A DNA stretch of 64,000 nt from Moraxella pluranimalium (GTDB lineage: Bacteria; Pseudomonadota; Gammaproteobacteria; Pseudomonadales; Moraxellaceae), in the NCBI RefSeq assembly GCF_002014825.1, contig NZ_MUYU01000006.1, forward strand, positions 62,001 through 126,000, given 5' to 3'. Below, piece by piece: positions 9,563 through 18,517 of this stretch (position 1 is the stretch's first letter; every line of letters starts with the position of its first letter). Both the position numbers and the translations under genes were made by a program. Below the pieces are notes generated by a model, which saw only the letters and a list, made by a program, of their open reading frames with translations, was not told the origin of the DNA and made no database searches.

Positions 9563-11245
9563 TTATTTAGCAGGCGGGATGACGACTTCTTGTGAAGTTT
9601 CATTCAGTGCTTTTACCGCTACTGCATCCGATGGTGCAGGCAGGGCTTGTGCGCCTTTTGGGGTATAAACCAAGCCTAGCGTACGGCTGGTGTCGGTGCG
9701 TACTTGGTCAAGCAAGGCAGCATCTTTTGACAAATCTTTGCCATACGATGGGATAATTTCTTGTAGCTTGGCTTGCCATTTGCCCTGCACTTCATTTGGG
9801 AATGATTTTTCGAGCAAGTTTAGCAAGATATGCGGTGAAGTCGATGCACCAGGTGATGCGCCAAGTAGAGCGGCGACTGTACCATCTTCTGAGCTAAAAA
9901 TCTCTGTGCCAAATTGTAGCTTGGCAGGCTCATTTGGTAGCTGTTTGATGATTTGTACACGCTGACCACCTTGGAAAGCTTTCCAATCTTCAAGCTTGGC
10001 ATTTGGATAGTATTTTTGTAGCTCTTTTAGGCGTTCTGCATCGCTAAGCATCACTTGACTGACCAGATATTTGACCAAATCGGTATTTTCTAGACCGATT
10101 TTTGCCATTGGCAGGGCGTTGTCTTTGGTGGTTGAGTTCAGCAAATCAAGCTGTGAACCATTTTTCAAGAACTTATTAGAATAAGTAGCAAATGGCCCAA
10201 ACAGCACATATTTTTTGCCATCAATATAGCGTGTATCAATGTGTGGCACAGACATCGGCGGTGCACCAAGCTCAGCTTTGCCATAGACTTTGGCGGTGTG
10301 TGCTTTGACAATCTCAGGATTGTCTGTCATCAAAAATAGTCCGCCCACAGGGAAACCTGCATAATATTTGCTCTCTGGCAAATCGGTGTATTGTAGCAGT
10401 TTGATGGCAGCACCACCTGCACCGACGAACACAAAGCGGGTCTTGGTGTGGGTCATTTCACCGGTTTGTAGGTTTTTGACGCTCACTGTCCAAGTCTTAT
10501 CAGCATTGCGACTGATACCGGTCACTTCGCTGTTGGTAGCCAGTTTGAAATTCGGACTTTTTTGTAAGCCATCAACCAGCTGTGTGGTGATAGCGCCATA
10601 GTTCACATCAGTGCCGATGTCCATACGAGTGGCGGCGACTTTTTGGGCGGCATCACGGCCTTGCATGACCAGCGGTGCCCAGTTTTCGATGGTGGCTTTG
10701 TCTTCGGTGTAGGTCATATCGCTAAATAGTGGTGATTTGACCATCGCTTGATAACGGCGTTGCAAAAAGTCCACTTGGTCGCCCCAGACAAAGGCGATGT
10801 GCGGGACAGGATTGATAAAGCTTGATGGTGTACCAAGTCTGCCTTGTTTGACTTGATATGCCCAAAACTGCTTGGCGACTTCGAACTGACTGGCGATTTT
10901 TTCGGCACGCTCGATATCGATGCTGCCGTCTTTTGCTTCTGCGGTGTAGTTCATTTCCATAAAGCCTGAATGACCTGTGCCGGCATTATGAAAGCCGTTT
11001 GAGCTTTCTTGAGCGACTTTATCAAGGCGTTCATACATACGGATTTGCCAATTTGGTTCAAGCTCGCTCAGATAGGTGCCTAGCGTGGCACTCATGATGC
11101 CACCACCGATAAGTACCGCATCGACGACTTGTTCGTCATTGGCGGTGTCCACAGGCTTGGTGGCGACATTGCGGAATAAGAAAATCAATAATGCAATCAA
11201 CGCCAAAGCGATGACGGCAATCAAAAATCGCAAAAATTTTTTCAT
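9563..11245 (-). CDS. mqo: Malate:quinone oxidoreductase, membrane anchored
   Basis: The 560-residue FAD enzyme oxidises malate to oxaloacetate and passes electrons to quinone, replacing NAD-dependent malate dehydrogenase in the TCA cycle. Evidence: the Rossmann dinucleotide loop [20 protein letters not shown] (about residues 42-61), the Mqo block [20 protein letters not shown] near 81-100, [16 protein letters not shown], and [16 protein letters not shown]. Residues 5-25 are a strong hydrophobic anchor ahead of the FAD domain, as in Acinetobacter-type enzymes; many Mqo proteins lack it and are peripheral. Single gene with a shared terminator. Confidence 0.95.
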   Translation of the reverse strand: MKKFLRFLIAVIALALIALLIFLFRNVATKPVDTANDEQVVDAVLIGGGIMSATLGTYLSELEPNWQIRMYERLDKVAQESSNGFHNAGTGHSGFMEMNYTAEAKDGSIDIERAEKIASQFEVAKQFWAYQVKQGRLGTPSSFINPVPHIAFVWGDQVDFLQRRYQAMVKSPLFSDMTYTEDKATIENWAPLVMQGRDAAQKVAATRMDIGTDVNYGAITTQLVDGLQKSPNFKLATNSEVTGISRNADKTWTVSVKNLQTGEMTHTKTRFVFVGAGGAAIKLLQYTDLPESKYYAGFPVGGLFLMTDNPEIVKAHTAKVYGKAELGAPPMSVPHIDTRYIDGKKYVLFGPFATYSNKFLKNGSQLDLLNSTTKDNALPMAKIGLENTDLVKYLVSQVMLSDAERLKELQKYYPNAKLEDWKAFQGGQRVQIIKQLPNEPAKLQFGTEIFSSEDGTVAALLGASPGASTSPHILLNLLEKSFPNEVQGKWQAKLQEIIPSYGKDLSKDAALLDQVRTDTSRTLGLVYTPKGAQALPAPSDAVAVKALNETSQEVVIPPAK

Positions 11246-11433
11246 AAGAATAATTGGAATGTTTGTGACGCTTTGAGATTGTTATATAAATCTACAAGGC
11301 AAAAAATATGCACTTGCCATTGGCAAATGCATCCTAGACTAAGCATTATAAAGACTTTGACCAAAAAAGTCAGCAAAAGACACATTAGGTAACAATGCTT
11401 AACATTGTGACTAAAGGCTGTGATAAGAAAGGG

Positions 11434-12453
11434 TTAGTTGGTAGAATTTTTGGGTTTGATGGATGCTCTTGGGTGGGCATTGTCATAGACACGGCTAAGC
11501 GCACCAAAATCCACTTGGGTGTAGATTTGGGTGGTGCTGATATTTTGGTGGCCAAGCATATCTTGGATGGCTCGCAGATCACCGCTAGCAGATAGTAGAT
11601 GCGATGCAAAGCAGTGACGCAACAGGTGCGGATGTAGGTTGAGATCAATGCCTGCCATCGTCGCACAGACCTTGAGCCGTAGCTGTACTGCTCGCACTGA
11701 CAGCCGAGTGCCGTGCCGTTCGCTGATGAATAGTGCAGGCGAGTTTTGCTCTTGCCATAGATCTCGGTGGGGTAGATAGTCGATGATGGCTTGGCAGGCA
11801 CGCTGACCGACAGGGACTTGACGAGCCTTGTTGCCTTTACCGATGACACGAACGACTCGCTCATGCAGATCGATATCGCCCACATCCAAGCCAACAAGCT
11901 CAGAGACACGCAGACCACTACTGTACATCAGCTCAAACATGGCTTTGTCACGCACCCACAGCCGAGCCTTGTTGCTCTCTTCTGGCATGGGCTGGTCAAG
12001 TAGCTGACGCATTAGATCTTCGTCGGCGACGGTGGGTAATTTTCGTGGCGCAGATTTTAGGCGATAGCCTGTGGTGGGATCGATGGTGGTGAGCTGTCTT
12101 TCGATCAAGTGCTGATAAAAGCGTCGCACCGCAGTCAAAGCAAGCTTGGCGCTGATGGGCTTGATGGCATCTTCTTCGAGCCGAGTACCAAAAAACCGTG
12201 TCAAATCCTGCCGAGTACAGCCAAAGATATCGCCATGAAGTTTTTTGTCTTGATCAACGAAGTTCAAAAACTGCACCAATGCCAGCTGATAAGTATCAAT
12301 GGTGCGAGCTGAATAATTTTGGCGAGTTAATTCATCAAGCCAATCGGACAAATAACCCCAAGCTACAGAGTTTCCCGACGGGCTTACCGACAGGTCATCT
12401 GTTGATGGCTTGGGGCTGTGATTGAGTTGGGTTAGGATATTGGCAAGTCGCAT
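11434..12453 (-). CDS. xerC: Tyrosine recombinase XerC
   Basis: XerC acts with XerD at dif to resolve chromosome dimers at the division septum. The 339-residue protein has the N-terminal SAM-like DNA-binding domain (YLSDWLDELTRQNYSARTID near 33-52, AKLALTAVRRFYQHL) and a catalytic domain with the active-site set: Arg in SSGLRVSELVGL, Lys in VIGKGNKARQVPVG, HPHLLRHCFASH, GHQNISTTQIYTQVD with the nucleophile tyrosine. It is longer than the usual ~300 because of a ~30-residue N-terminal extension and a short tail. Its ATG overlaps the dapF stop (TAATG), matching the dapF-xerC operon of many gammaproteobacteria, but without the usual intervening DUF484 gene. Confidence 0.95.
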   Translation of the reverse strand: MRLANILTQLNHSPKPSTDDLSVSPSGNSVAWGYLSDWLDELTRQNYSARTIDTYQLALVQFLNFVDQDKKLHGDIFGCTRQDLTRFFGTRLEEDAIKPISAKLALTAVRRFYQHLIERQLTTIDPTTGYRLKSAPRKLPTVADEDLMRQLLDQPMPEESNKARLWVRDKAMFELMYSSGLRVSELVGLDVGDIDLHERVVRVIGKGNKARQVPVGQRACQAIIDYLPHRDLWQEQNSPALFISERHGTRLSVRAVQLRLKVCATMAGIDLNLHPHLLRHCFASHLLSASGDLRAIQDMLGHQNISTTQIYTQVDFGALSRVYDNAHPRASIKPKNSTN

Positions 12454-13352
12454 TAATAGACATTATCCGCATCAGGATCAAGCTTAATCCCTGCTGATGC
12501 TGCCAGTCCATCTGGGCTAAACACCCCTTCATAGACAAAGGCTGTCGGGCCTGTCATCATCAGCGAGTAGCCATCTTGCCAACGGATTGCAAGACTGCCA
12601 CCATACAGCTGTGCACGGATATCCACGCCTTCATCGAGCCAGCCTTCACGGATACCGGTTGCGACCGCAGCACACGCCCCTGTACCGCAGGCTTGGGTTT
12701 CGCCGACACCACGCTCAAAGACTCTTAGGCGGATATGACGCTGATTGACCACTTGCATAAAGCCGACATTGACACGCTCAGGGAAGGCTTCATGCGACTC
12801 AATCAGTGCACCAAGTCGCTCAACATCGGCAGACAGTACATCATCGACCTTGATGACGGCGTGCGGATTGCCCATATTTGCCACATACAGCTGTACAGGC
12901 GTGCCATCGACATCTAGGCGATAGGCGTTGCCGATTTTGGTGATGGCTTTTGGGGCAAAAGGAATTTCATCAGGCTCAAACTTTGGCTTACCCATATCTA
13001 CCTGTACCCAGCCATAGCGGTCAGTGGTCAGCACGATGATACCGCTAGCAGTCTCGACACGCAGACGCTGTTTGAATGACAGCTTGCGTGCTTGTACAAA
13101 GGATGCAAAACAGCGTGCGCCATTGCCGCATTGTGAGACTTCTGAGCCATCAGCATTAAAAATACGGTACTTAAAATCCACATCAGGGCGACTTGGCGGC
13201 TCTACAATCAAGAGTTGATCAAAGCCAACACCAATACGGCGATCAGCAAGCAGTCGCACCAGCTCAGGCGTGAGAGTCATTCGTTGGGTAACTAAGTCAA
13301 TGACCATAAAGTCATTGCCAAGTCCATGCATTTTGGTAAATTCGATCAGCAT
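12453..13352 (-). CDS. dapF: Diaminopimelate epimerase
   Basis: DapF converts LL- to meso-diaminopimelate in the lysine and peptidoglycan pathway. The 299-residue protein has both cysteine active-site motifs: [19 protein letters not shown] (about 64-82) and [19 protein letters not shown] (about 212-230), plus [12 protein letters not shown] at the start. The frame opens five codons upstream, but AAGGA lies seven bases before the ATG at 13352, which also matches family N-termini ([15 protein letters not shown]). First gene of the dapF-xerC unit. A somewhat long C-terminal tail ([15 protein letters not shown]) extends past the family end. Confidence 0.96.
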   Translation of the reverse strand: MLIEFTKMHGLGNDFMVIDLVTQRMTLTPELVRLLADRRIGVGFDQLLIVEPPSRPDVDFKYRIFNADGSEVSQCGNGARCFASFVQARKLSFKQRLRVETASGIIVLTTDRYGWVQVDMGKPKFEPDEIPFAPKAITKIGNAYRLDVDGTPVQLYVANMGNPHAVIKVDDVLSADVERLGALIESHEAFPERVNVGFMQVVNQRHIRLRVFERGVGETQACGTGACAAVATGIREGWLDEGVDIRAQLYGGSLAIRWQDGYSLMMTGPTAFVYEGVFSPDGLAASAGIKLDPDADNVY

Positions 13353-13493
13353 TGTTATGTCCTTCATTTTTTATATATTACCACCGTATCTTATCATGAA
13401 TGGTTGGTGGTTGGCTAGGTTTATAAGGGTTAAAATCCTTGAAGAAAAGGGTGGGTTTGATTAAAAATATCAATGCTTGCGATTTGGCTGTCG

Positions 13494-14414
13494 CTACTTG
13501 ATGACAGCCAATTGTTGTTTATGTGCCAAGGGTGCATGATCCCAGTGTTTGATAGCATGAGCTAGGATTTCGGATGGTGTCGCTGACAGCATCTCGGGCG
13601 TGGTGTCTTGACCCAGCAGGGTGAGTGCCTGATACAGTAGCTTGGCAGGCTGTGCGGTATCAATCGGCGTAGCAAGATTTTGCTTGGAGAGCTTTTGACC
13701 ATCTTGATTGTACAATAGGGGTAGATGATAAAAATGGCTCGGCACAGGCAGGTGGCATAGCTTTAGAATATCAATCTGCGCTACCGTCATCGGCATGATA
13801 TCAAGCCCACGCATGATGTGGGTGATGCCTTGTAGCCCATCATCGATGGCGCAGGCTAGGATGTAGTTAATCATCTGATTTTGGCGTTTGACCACGACAT
13901 CGCCTAGACTTGTGGCAGGATTATCCCAAATCACCCCTTGCAGACCATCGACAAAGGCGGTCAGTACATCAGGCAGTTGTAGGCGAATCTTACTATCAGG
14001 ATGTCGCCAATCGTGATGTTTGTGCAGGCATAGGCGTGGATAGACGATGGGTGTATTTAGACCGTGTGGTACAGGATGGGCAAGACGGTGAGCATCAAGC
14101 TGTTTGCGTGAGCAGTGGCAGGCATAGCTGACAGGGGATAATTGCTCGTGCAAAAATTCATCATAAATCGCCACACGCTTGGACTGATACACGGCTTCAT
14201 CATCCCAATGTAGCCCAAGCGTATCCAAGTCATGCAAAATACTGTCGGCATATTCAGGTTTGCACCGCTCAAAATCGACATCTTCGATACGCAGTAGCCA
14301 TTTACCACCCAAAGACTTGATATGACAAAAGCTCGCTACGGCTGTCGTGAGCGAGCCTAAGTGCAGATGATGTGTCGGTGATGGAGCAAATCGCCCAATC
14401 AAAGCAGCCGTCAT
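13494..14414 (-). CDS. gluQ: Glutamyl-Q tRNA(Asp) synthetase
   Basis: A truncated glutamyl-tRNA synthetase-like enzyme (306 residues) that lacks the anticodon-binding domain and places glutamate on the queuosine of tRNA(Asp). The ATP-binding signatures are visible: GRFAPSPTHHLHLGSLTTAV (HIGH-like, about residues 7-26) and the KLSKQNLA loop (KMSKS-like, near 244). The zinc-site region YACHCSRKQLDAHRL has two cysteines. It lies 12 bases downstream of dksA on the same strand, the conserved dksA-gluQ operon of gammaproteobacteria, in which readthrough from dksA controls its level. Confidence 0.94.
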   Translation of the reverse strand: MTAALIGRFAPSPTHHLHLGSLTTAVASFCHIKSLGGKWLLRIEDVDFERCKPEYADSILHDLDTLGLHWDDEAVYQSKRVAIYDEFLHEQLSPVSYACHCSRKQLDAHRLAHPVPHGLNTPIVYPRLCLHKHHDWRHPDSKIRLQLPDVLTAFVDGLQGVIWDNPATSLGDVVVKRQNQMINYILACAIDDGLQGITHIMRGLDIMPMTVAQIDILKLCHLPVPSHFYHLPLLYNQDGQKLSKQNLATPIDTAQPAKLLYQALTLLGQDTTPEMLSATPSEILAHAIKHWDHAPLAHKQQLAVIK

Positions 14415-14426
14415 CGTAGCGATGAG

Positions 14427-14846
14427 TTATTGACCGTGATTTTGCTTTTCTTTGATTTCAGACAAAGTCTTGCAATCAATGCACTGGGTGGCGGTTGGTC
14501 GTGCTTCTAGGCGACGCAGACCGATTTCGGTGCCACAGGTCTCACAGTAGCCATAATCGCCAGTTTCAATCTCTGCCAACGATTTTTCGATTTTGCGAAT
14601 CAGCTTGCGTTCACGGTCACGAGTACGCAAAGCGAGTGCAAATTCTTCTTCTTGGGTAGCACGGTCATTGATGTCCGGCATGGTGTTGGTTTCTTCATGA
14701 ATGTGTTGTTTGGTACGCTCGGCTTCGGACACCAATTCTTCACGCCAATTGGTCAAAATGGTGCGAAAGTGTGCCAATTGTGCATCAGACATATAGTCTT
14801 CGTCTTTGGCAGGTTGGTATGGTGCAAAAGTAGTTGCGTTGCTCAT
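14427..14846 (-). CDS. dksA: RNA polymerase-binding transcription factor DksA
   Basis: DksA enters the RNA polymerase secondary channel and, with ppGpp, represses rRNA promoters and activates amino-acid genes. The 139-residue protein has the coiled-coil with DxxDxA tip (MPDINDRATQEEEFALALRT, about residues 55-74) and a four-cysteine zinc finger CETCGTEIGLRR ... CIDC (about 102-126). These are diagnostic of the full-length zinc form. gluQ follows. A 19-bp palindrome lies about 50 bases upstream. Confidence 0.97.
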   Translation of the reverse strand: MSNATTFAPYQPAKDEDYMSDAQLAHFRTILTNWREELVSEAERTKQHIHEETNTMPDINDRATQEEEFALALRTRDRERKLIRKIEKSLAEIETGDYGYCETCGTEIGLRRLEARPTATQCIDCKTLSEIKEKQNHGQ

Positions 14847-14894
14847 GCCCTGTGAGTCCTTATGGGTGAGTTGAGTTGAAAAAGTTTCGCTGAT

Positions 14895-14913
14895 TCATGC
14901 AAAATTTGCATGA
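14895..14913. promoter_or_regulatory. Palindrome upstream of dksA
   Basis: TCATGCAAA-A-TTTGCATGA is a perfect 9-bp inverted repeat around one base, 49-67 bases upstream of the dksA start. No T run follows, so it is more like an operator than a terminator. I cannot name a regulator for it. Confidence 0.4.
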
Positions 14914-14994
14914 TTTTATCAGTCGAATTGATAATCTTTCAAATAAAAATGCCCTAATTTAACAAAATATCGTCCAAATGCCAATACTTTTTTG

Positions 14995-15846
14995 TCAAAT
15001 GGGGAAAATTGGTTGCCTATTTTGCACATTTTTTATGTAACTTGATAGGGTTGCTGTGTTGCTCAACTGTATCATGCGATAGCCAGCGGGGGCATCATCT
15101 AGGGTAAATTCATCACAAAATGGCGCAAACTGTCGGTCGGTCGATGGGCAGGTCAGTAGGCGTACAGGATGATGGGCAAAAGGGCGGATGTCATGCGCTT
15201 GGTGCACATGACCGCACAGCACCGTGTGTGCGTGGGGGTGCTTGAGTAGCACCTGCCAAAATTCTTCTTTATTATCAAGAATATACGCATCCATCCATGC
15301 CGAGCGCATCAGCACAGGATGATGGTGCAAGGCGATGAGTGTTGGGTGTGGATGATGGTATAGCTCGTTATCTAGCCAATCCAGCGATGCGTGTGGCAAT
15401 GAGCCGTGTGTCTCGCCATTGACTGCGCTATTTAATAATAGCACTCGCCACAGGCAGTCACCGACACGGATATCCATGCTATGACAATCACACAGCCTAT
15501 CATCGGGCGTGATGGGAATGTGCTGCCGCTCGGCAAAGGGCAATCCTGTGCCGATTTCATGCGTCACATCATGATTGCCAGCGATACAGACAAAGGGTAG
15601 GTGTGTGGCGTACAACTGCTCAAATAGCCAATCATACGCACTGCTATTGCCGTCATTGACCAAATCGCCCGTCAAGAGTAGCAAATCAGGCTTATCATCA
15701 ATAGCAAGGCTTAATACTTGCAAAAATCGCTGATAGCTTGGCGCATGACCGATTTGCCCTGATAGGTGCAAATCAGAAATCTGAGCAATGCTAAAGCTTG
15801 GCTTGCTTGTCGTCAGATGGGTAGGTGGATAATTAAAATCGGTCAT
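14995..15846 (-). CDS. cpdA: CpdA-like metallophosphoesterase (probable 3',5'-cAMP phosphodiesterase)
   Basis: A calcineurin-like phosphoesterase of 283 residues with the full metal-ligand series: QISDLHLSG, LLTGDLVNDG, CIAGNHD, LIALHHHPV and LCGHVHQAHD. This order and the short GNHD...HHHP spacing fit the CpdA class that hydrolyses cAMP in the cytoplasm, though related enzymes use other nucleotides. The frame continues to a GTG at 15876; the ATG at 15846 was preferred because the upstream residues (HDDEPPKP) are not family-like and neither site has a clear Shine-Dalgarno sequence. Downstream of, but not overlapping, znuB. Confidence 0.82.
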   Translation of the reverse strand: MTDFNYPPTHLTTSKPSFSIAQISDLHLSGQIGHAPSYQRFLQVLSLAIDDKPDLLLLTGDLVNDGNSSAYDWLFEQLYATHLPFVCIAGNHDVTHEIGTGLPFAERQHIPITPDDRLCDCHSMDIRVGDCLWRVLLLNSAVNGETHGSLPHASLDWLDNELYHHPHPTLIALHHHPVLMRSAWMDAYILDNKEEFWQVLLKHPHAHTVLCGHVHQAHDIRPFAHHPVRLLTCPSTDRQFAPFCDEFTLDDAPAGYRMIQLSNTATLSSYIKNVQNRQPIFPI

Positions 15847-15960
15847 CGGCTTGGGCGGTTCGTCGTCGTGATACACTGTGTGATTAACTCATTGACATCA
15901 AGGTTAAAATCAAGGCTAAAATCAAGATGGCAGTGTAGCGTAATCAAGACAAGCGGTCAA

Positions 15961-16773
15961 TCAGCCACGCTGAACCATGCGACCGCTAAGCTTGAGTACG
16001 GTAAACGATACAAAAAACCCAACAGCCAGCATCAGCACGATGGCAAGACCAGTTTGAATATCTAGCCAGATACTGCCCCACACGCCACCGGTGACGGCGA
16101 TTTGGGCGAATATCATGGCAAATAGCACCATCATGGCAGGGGATTTGGCGTACAAACGAGCAATCAGCGCCGGCAAAATCAATAGACCGCTAATCAACAG
16201 ACTGCCAACCGCTTGCAATGCCACCGCACAAAAGCCCGCCAATAGCCCCATAAAAAACAGATGCTGATGCGCAGGATTGATACCTTGGATTTGGGCAAGG
16301 GCTTCTGATGTGGCAAGCTTGACTTGCGCCTGCCAAATCGATGCCAAAATCACCAGACCAAGCACAATGAGTAGGGCAAGTCGTGGCAAGTCTGCCCAGT
16401 CCACATCAAGTAGGCTACCGAATAAGAAACCAAGCACATTTGCCTGTTGCTGAGTGAGCTGAGTTAGGGTCAATAGCCCAAGACACAGTAGCGTCGATGC
16501 TAGCACCGCAAGTGTGGCATCATTAGGCAGGCGAGTATCTTTGATAAATGTCAGGATAAGTATCACTACCACACTGATAACGCTGATACCGACATCAGCA
16601 GGCAGACTGAGCGCCGATGCCAATGCCACGCCAAGCAATGCCCCATGCGCCAAAGTATCCGAAAAAAACGCCATGCGACGCCACAGCACCAAACAGCCAA
16701 GCGGTGCAGACAGTAGAGCGATGAGCGTACCTGCAATCCAAGCAGGGGCAATGATGGGTAGCCAGTCAGTCAT
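15961..16773 (-). CDS. znuB: Zinc ABC transporter permease ZnuB
   Basis: A 270-residue ABC-3 family permease for high-affinity zinc import. It has about eight hydrophobic helices and the family landmarks GCLVLWRRMAFFSDTLAHGA (about 26-45, the coupling-helix region), GFLFGSLLDVDWADL near 130, and the C-terminal GGVWGSIWLDIQTGLAIVL. It starts six bases after the znuC stop and completes a zur-znuC-znuB unit. Zinc rather than manganese is inferred from the adjacent Zur regulator. Confidence 0.94.
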   Translation of the reverse strand: MTDWLPIIAPAWIAGTLIALLSAPLGCLVLWRRMAFFSDTLAHGALLGVALASALSLPADVGISVISVVVILILTFIKDTRLPNDATLAVLASTLLCLGLLTLTQLTQQQANVLGFLFGSLLDVDWADLPRLALLIVLGLVILASIWQAQVKLATSEALAQIQGINPAHQHLFFMGLLAGFCAVALQAVGSLLISGLLILPALIARLYAKSPAMMVLFAMIFAQIAVTGGVWGSIWLDIQTGLAIVLMLAVGFFVSFTVLKLSGRMVQRG

Positions 16774-16779
16774 AAATCG

Positions 16780-17541
16780 TCAGTGCGTGTGATGGTGGTT
16801 ATCATGGTCAAGATGATGCTCACAGTGCGTGTGTTGATGGATGTAGGGTGCTTGATAGCCGAATAATTGGACAAATTCAGGCGAGATGGCGATTTGGCTA
16901 GGCACGCCTTGACAGCAGATGTGTTTGTTCAGGCAAATCACACGCCGAGAGCCTTTCATCACCCAGTGCAAATCATGCGACACGACAAGCATTGCACACT
17001 GCAAAAAATCCGGCAAAGTATCCAAAAATTGATACAGCCAAGCTTCGCTTTCGGGGTCTAACCCCTGCATGGGTTCATCTAGGATAAGTAAATCAGGCTT
17101 ATCAAGCAAAGCACGAGCCAATAGCACACGCTGAGTTTCACCGCCTGATAGGTGATGCATTTGCCGCTCAAGCAGTGGCTCGATGGACAGCTTATCATAG
17201 ATATAGGCTTTTTGGTCGGCGTTTAGGCGTTTGCGATTGGCTTGAGCGAGCAAATCAACCGCCCGCAGTGGCAAAATTGTTGGCACGCTAAAGCGTTGCG
17301 GCACATAGCTGATGCGATTGGTTTGTTTATTGATACGCCCTATGGTGGGCTTAAGTAGCCCCAAGATAAGCTTGACAAGGGTAGATTTACCTGCGCCATT
17401 TGGGCCGATAAGACTAATCATCTCACCGGCTTTGATGTCAAATGTGATGTCATGCACCAAGTGGCTACCGTCAGCAGTACGATAGCCGACTTGGTCAATG
17501 CCAAGCACGACCGATGTGTTATTCGGCAGGTCGGCAGTCAC
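16780..17541 (-). CDS. znuC: Zinc ABC transporter ATPase ZnuC
   Basis: The 253-residue ABC ATPase drives ZnuB. Walker A GPNGAGKSTLVKL (about 44-56), signature LSGGETQRVLLARALL (about 133-148), Walker B LLILDEPMQGLDPES and switch VVSHDLHWV are all intact. The C-terminus is very histidine-rich (HQHTHCEHHLDHDNHHHTH), as in other ZnuC proteins, and could bind zinc. The GTG start at 17541 lies inside the zur coding end (23-base overlap) with AAAGG upstream, so the two are translationally linked. Confidence 0.95.
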   Translation of the reverse strand: MTADLPNNTSVVLGIDQVGYRTADGSHLVHDITFDIKAGEMISLIGPNGAGKSTLVKLILGLLKPTIGRINKQTNRISYVPQRFSVPTILPLRAVDLLAQANRKRLNADQKAYIYDKLSIEPLLERQMHHLSGGETQRVLLARALLDKPDLLILDEPMQGLDPESEAWLYQFLDTLPDFLQCAMLVVSHDLHWVMKGSRRVICLNKHICCQGVPSQIAISPEFVQLFGYQAPYIHQHTHCEHHLDHDNHHHTH

Positions 17542-18067
17542 GGCAGACGCCTTTTAGCTCGATGACACTGCGTTCGATGGTGAATTTGGCATCATCGGTG
17601 GCGAAGTTCATCATGGCATTGACAGGTAGGTTGCTACATTCTTCGACTTTTTCGCACACACGGCAAATCAAAAATGCCGCCGCATGATTTGAGCGTGGAT
17701 GACAGCATGGCACATAGGCGTTCATTGAGCTTAGCTGATGAATCAAGCCTTCGTTCAACAAAAACTCAAGCGAGCGATAGACGGTCGGTGGTGCGATATT
17801 TTTGCTTTTGGTAGCGATAGATGCAGTTTTGCTATTTTGGCGACTAAGCTGCAAGGCACTGATTAGGTCGTATGCACCCATTGGCTTATCAGCGGCCAAA
17901 ATCAGGGCGTAAACTTCTTCACGCAGTGGGGTAAATCGTACACCACGCTCTAAACAATAGTCTTTGGCGTCTTGCATACGCTTGGCAGGGTCATTATCAT
18001 GACCATGATAGACGTCATGTTGGTGGTGATGTTGGCAAGAATGAGAAGATGAAACAGTGGCTTGCAT
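17519..18067 (-). CDS. zur: Fur-family zinc uptake regulator Zur
   Basis: A 182-residue Fur-family repressor. The winged helix covers about residues 28-110 (GVRFTPLREEVYALIL, PPTVYRSLEFLLNEGLIHQL), followed by the dimer domain with structural zinc cysteines (LICRVCEKVEEC and CRDCRPAE). Residues 1-26 form an unusual histidine-rich leader (SHSCQHHHQHDVYHGHD) absent from standard Zur; the start is supported by TAAGG before the ATG. First gene of zur-znuC-znuB and divergent from znuA, so it very likely controls both units from the intergenic region. Confidence 0.93.
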   Translation of the reverse strand: MQATVSSSHSCQHHHQHDVYHGHDNDPAKRMQDAKDYCLERGVRFTPLREEVYALILAADKPMGAYDLISALQLSRQNSKTASIATKSKNIAPPTVYRSLEFLLNEGLIHQLSSMNAYVPCCHPRSNHAAAFLICRVCEKVEECSNLPVNAMMNFATDDAKFTIERSVIELKGVCRDCRPAE

Positions 18068-18155
18068 AAAAAACCTTAAGGCGATGATACAACCTGTCGC
18101 CGACTTAACACAAAAAACAACGCCATAGAATAATCTTCCAAGGCGTCTTACTACT

Positions 18156-18170
18156 CGTTACATTATAAGC
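18156..18170. promoter_or_regulatory. Candidate Zur box near zur
   Basis: CGTTACATTATAAGC matches the gammaproteobacterial Zur core TGTTATA-N-TATAACA at 10 of 14 positions, with its centre about 96 bases upstream of the zur start. The consensus used is from memory of the E. coli family, so this is a candidate only. Confidence 0.45.
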
Positions 18171-18279
18171 TACATAAAGCGCTTTGCAAATATCGGCACA
18201 ATGAGTAAAATCAATAGTTTCGTTTAATAATTGTAAATCATTTGCTCAAAAATTAAGCAGTCATTAACAATTTGTATAT

Positions 18280-18294
18280 AGAAATATTATAACA
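18280..18294. promoter_or_regulatory. Candidate weaker Zur box in the middle of the intergenic region
   Basis: AGAAATATTATAACA has a perfect right half (TATAACA) but only 4 of 7 matches on the left to TGTTATA. It lies between the two divergent genes and could serve either. Confidence 0.35.
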
Positions 18295-18352
18295 TATAAT
18301 TTTCATGCTTTGTAGCTCAAATTTTGAACAATTTTTAGTCTAAAATAAATTT

Positions 18353-18370
18353 GAAAAATGATATCATTTC
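18353..18370. promoter_or_regulatory. Palindrome on the znuA side
   Basis: GAAAAATGATATCATTTC contains a perfect 14-bp palindrome (AAATGATATCATTT, 18356-18369), 150 bases upstream of the znuA start. Fur-family boxes have this AT-rich ATGAT/ATCAT character. It differs from the Zur core at 18156, so another regulator (for example Fur) is possible. Confidence 0.35.
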
Positions 18371-18517
18371 AAAAAGAATATAAATTGAAAATTTTCCATA
18401 CCGATATATGCAGATTGTGCATAGCAAAAAACGGCTATCTTTTAAGGTGGCATTAATGATAAAATTGGCAATGTGATGTTATTTAATTTACTTTGTTCGA
18501 CTTAAAGGAGTGTCCTT

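Larger units (their letters stand above)
18068..18517. other. 450-bp AT-rich zur/znuA intergenic region
   Basis: No coding potential is visible on either strand. It is strongly AT-rich, particularly 18215-18400, and contains at least three palindrome-like sites listed separately. Divergent zinc-regulated promoters are expected here. AAAGGAG at its right end is the ribosome-binding site of znuA. Confidence 0.7.

Noticed and set aside
18118..18145. CGCC...GGCG inverted repeat as a terminator near zur
   Set aside because: Only a 4-bp perfect stem with a long loop and no T run.
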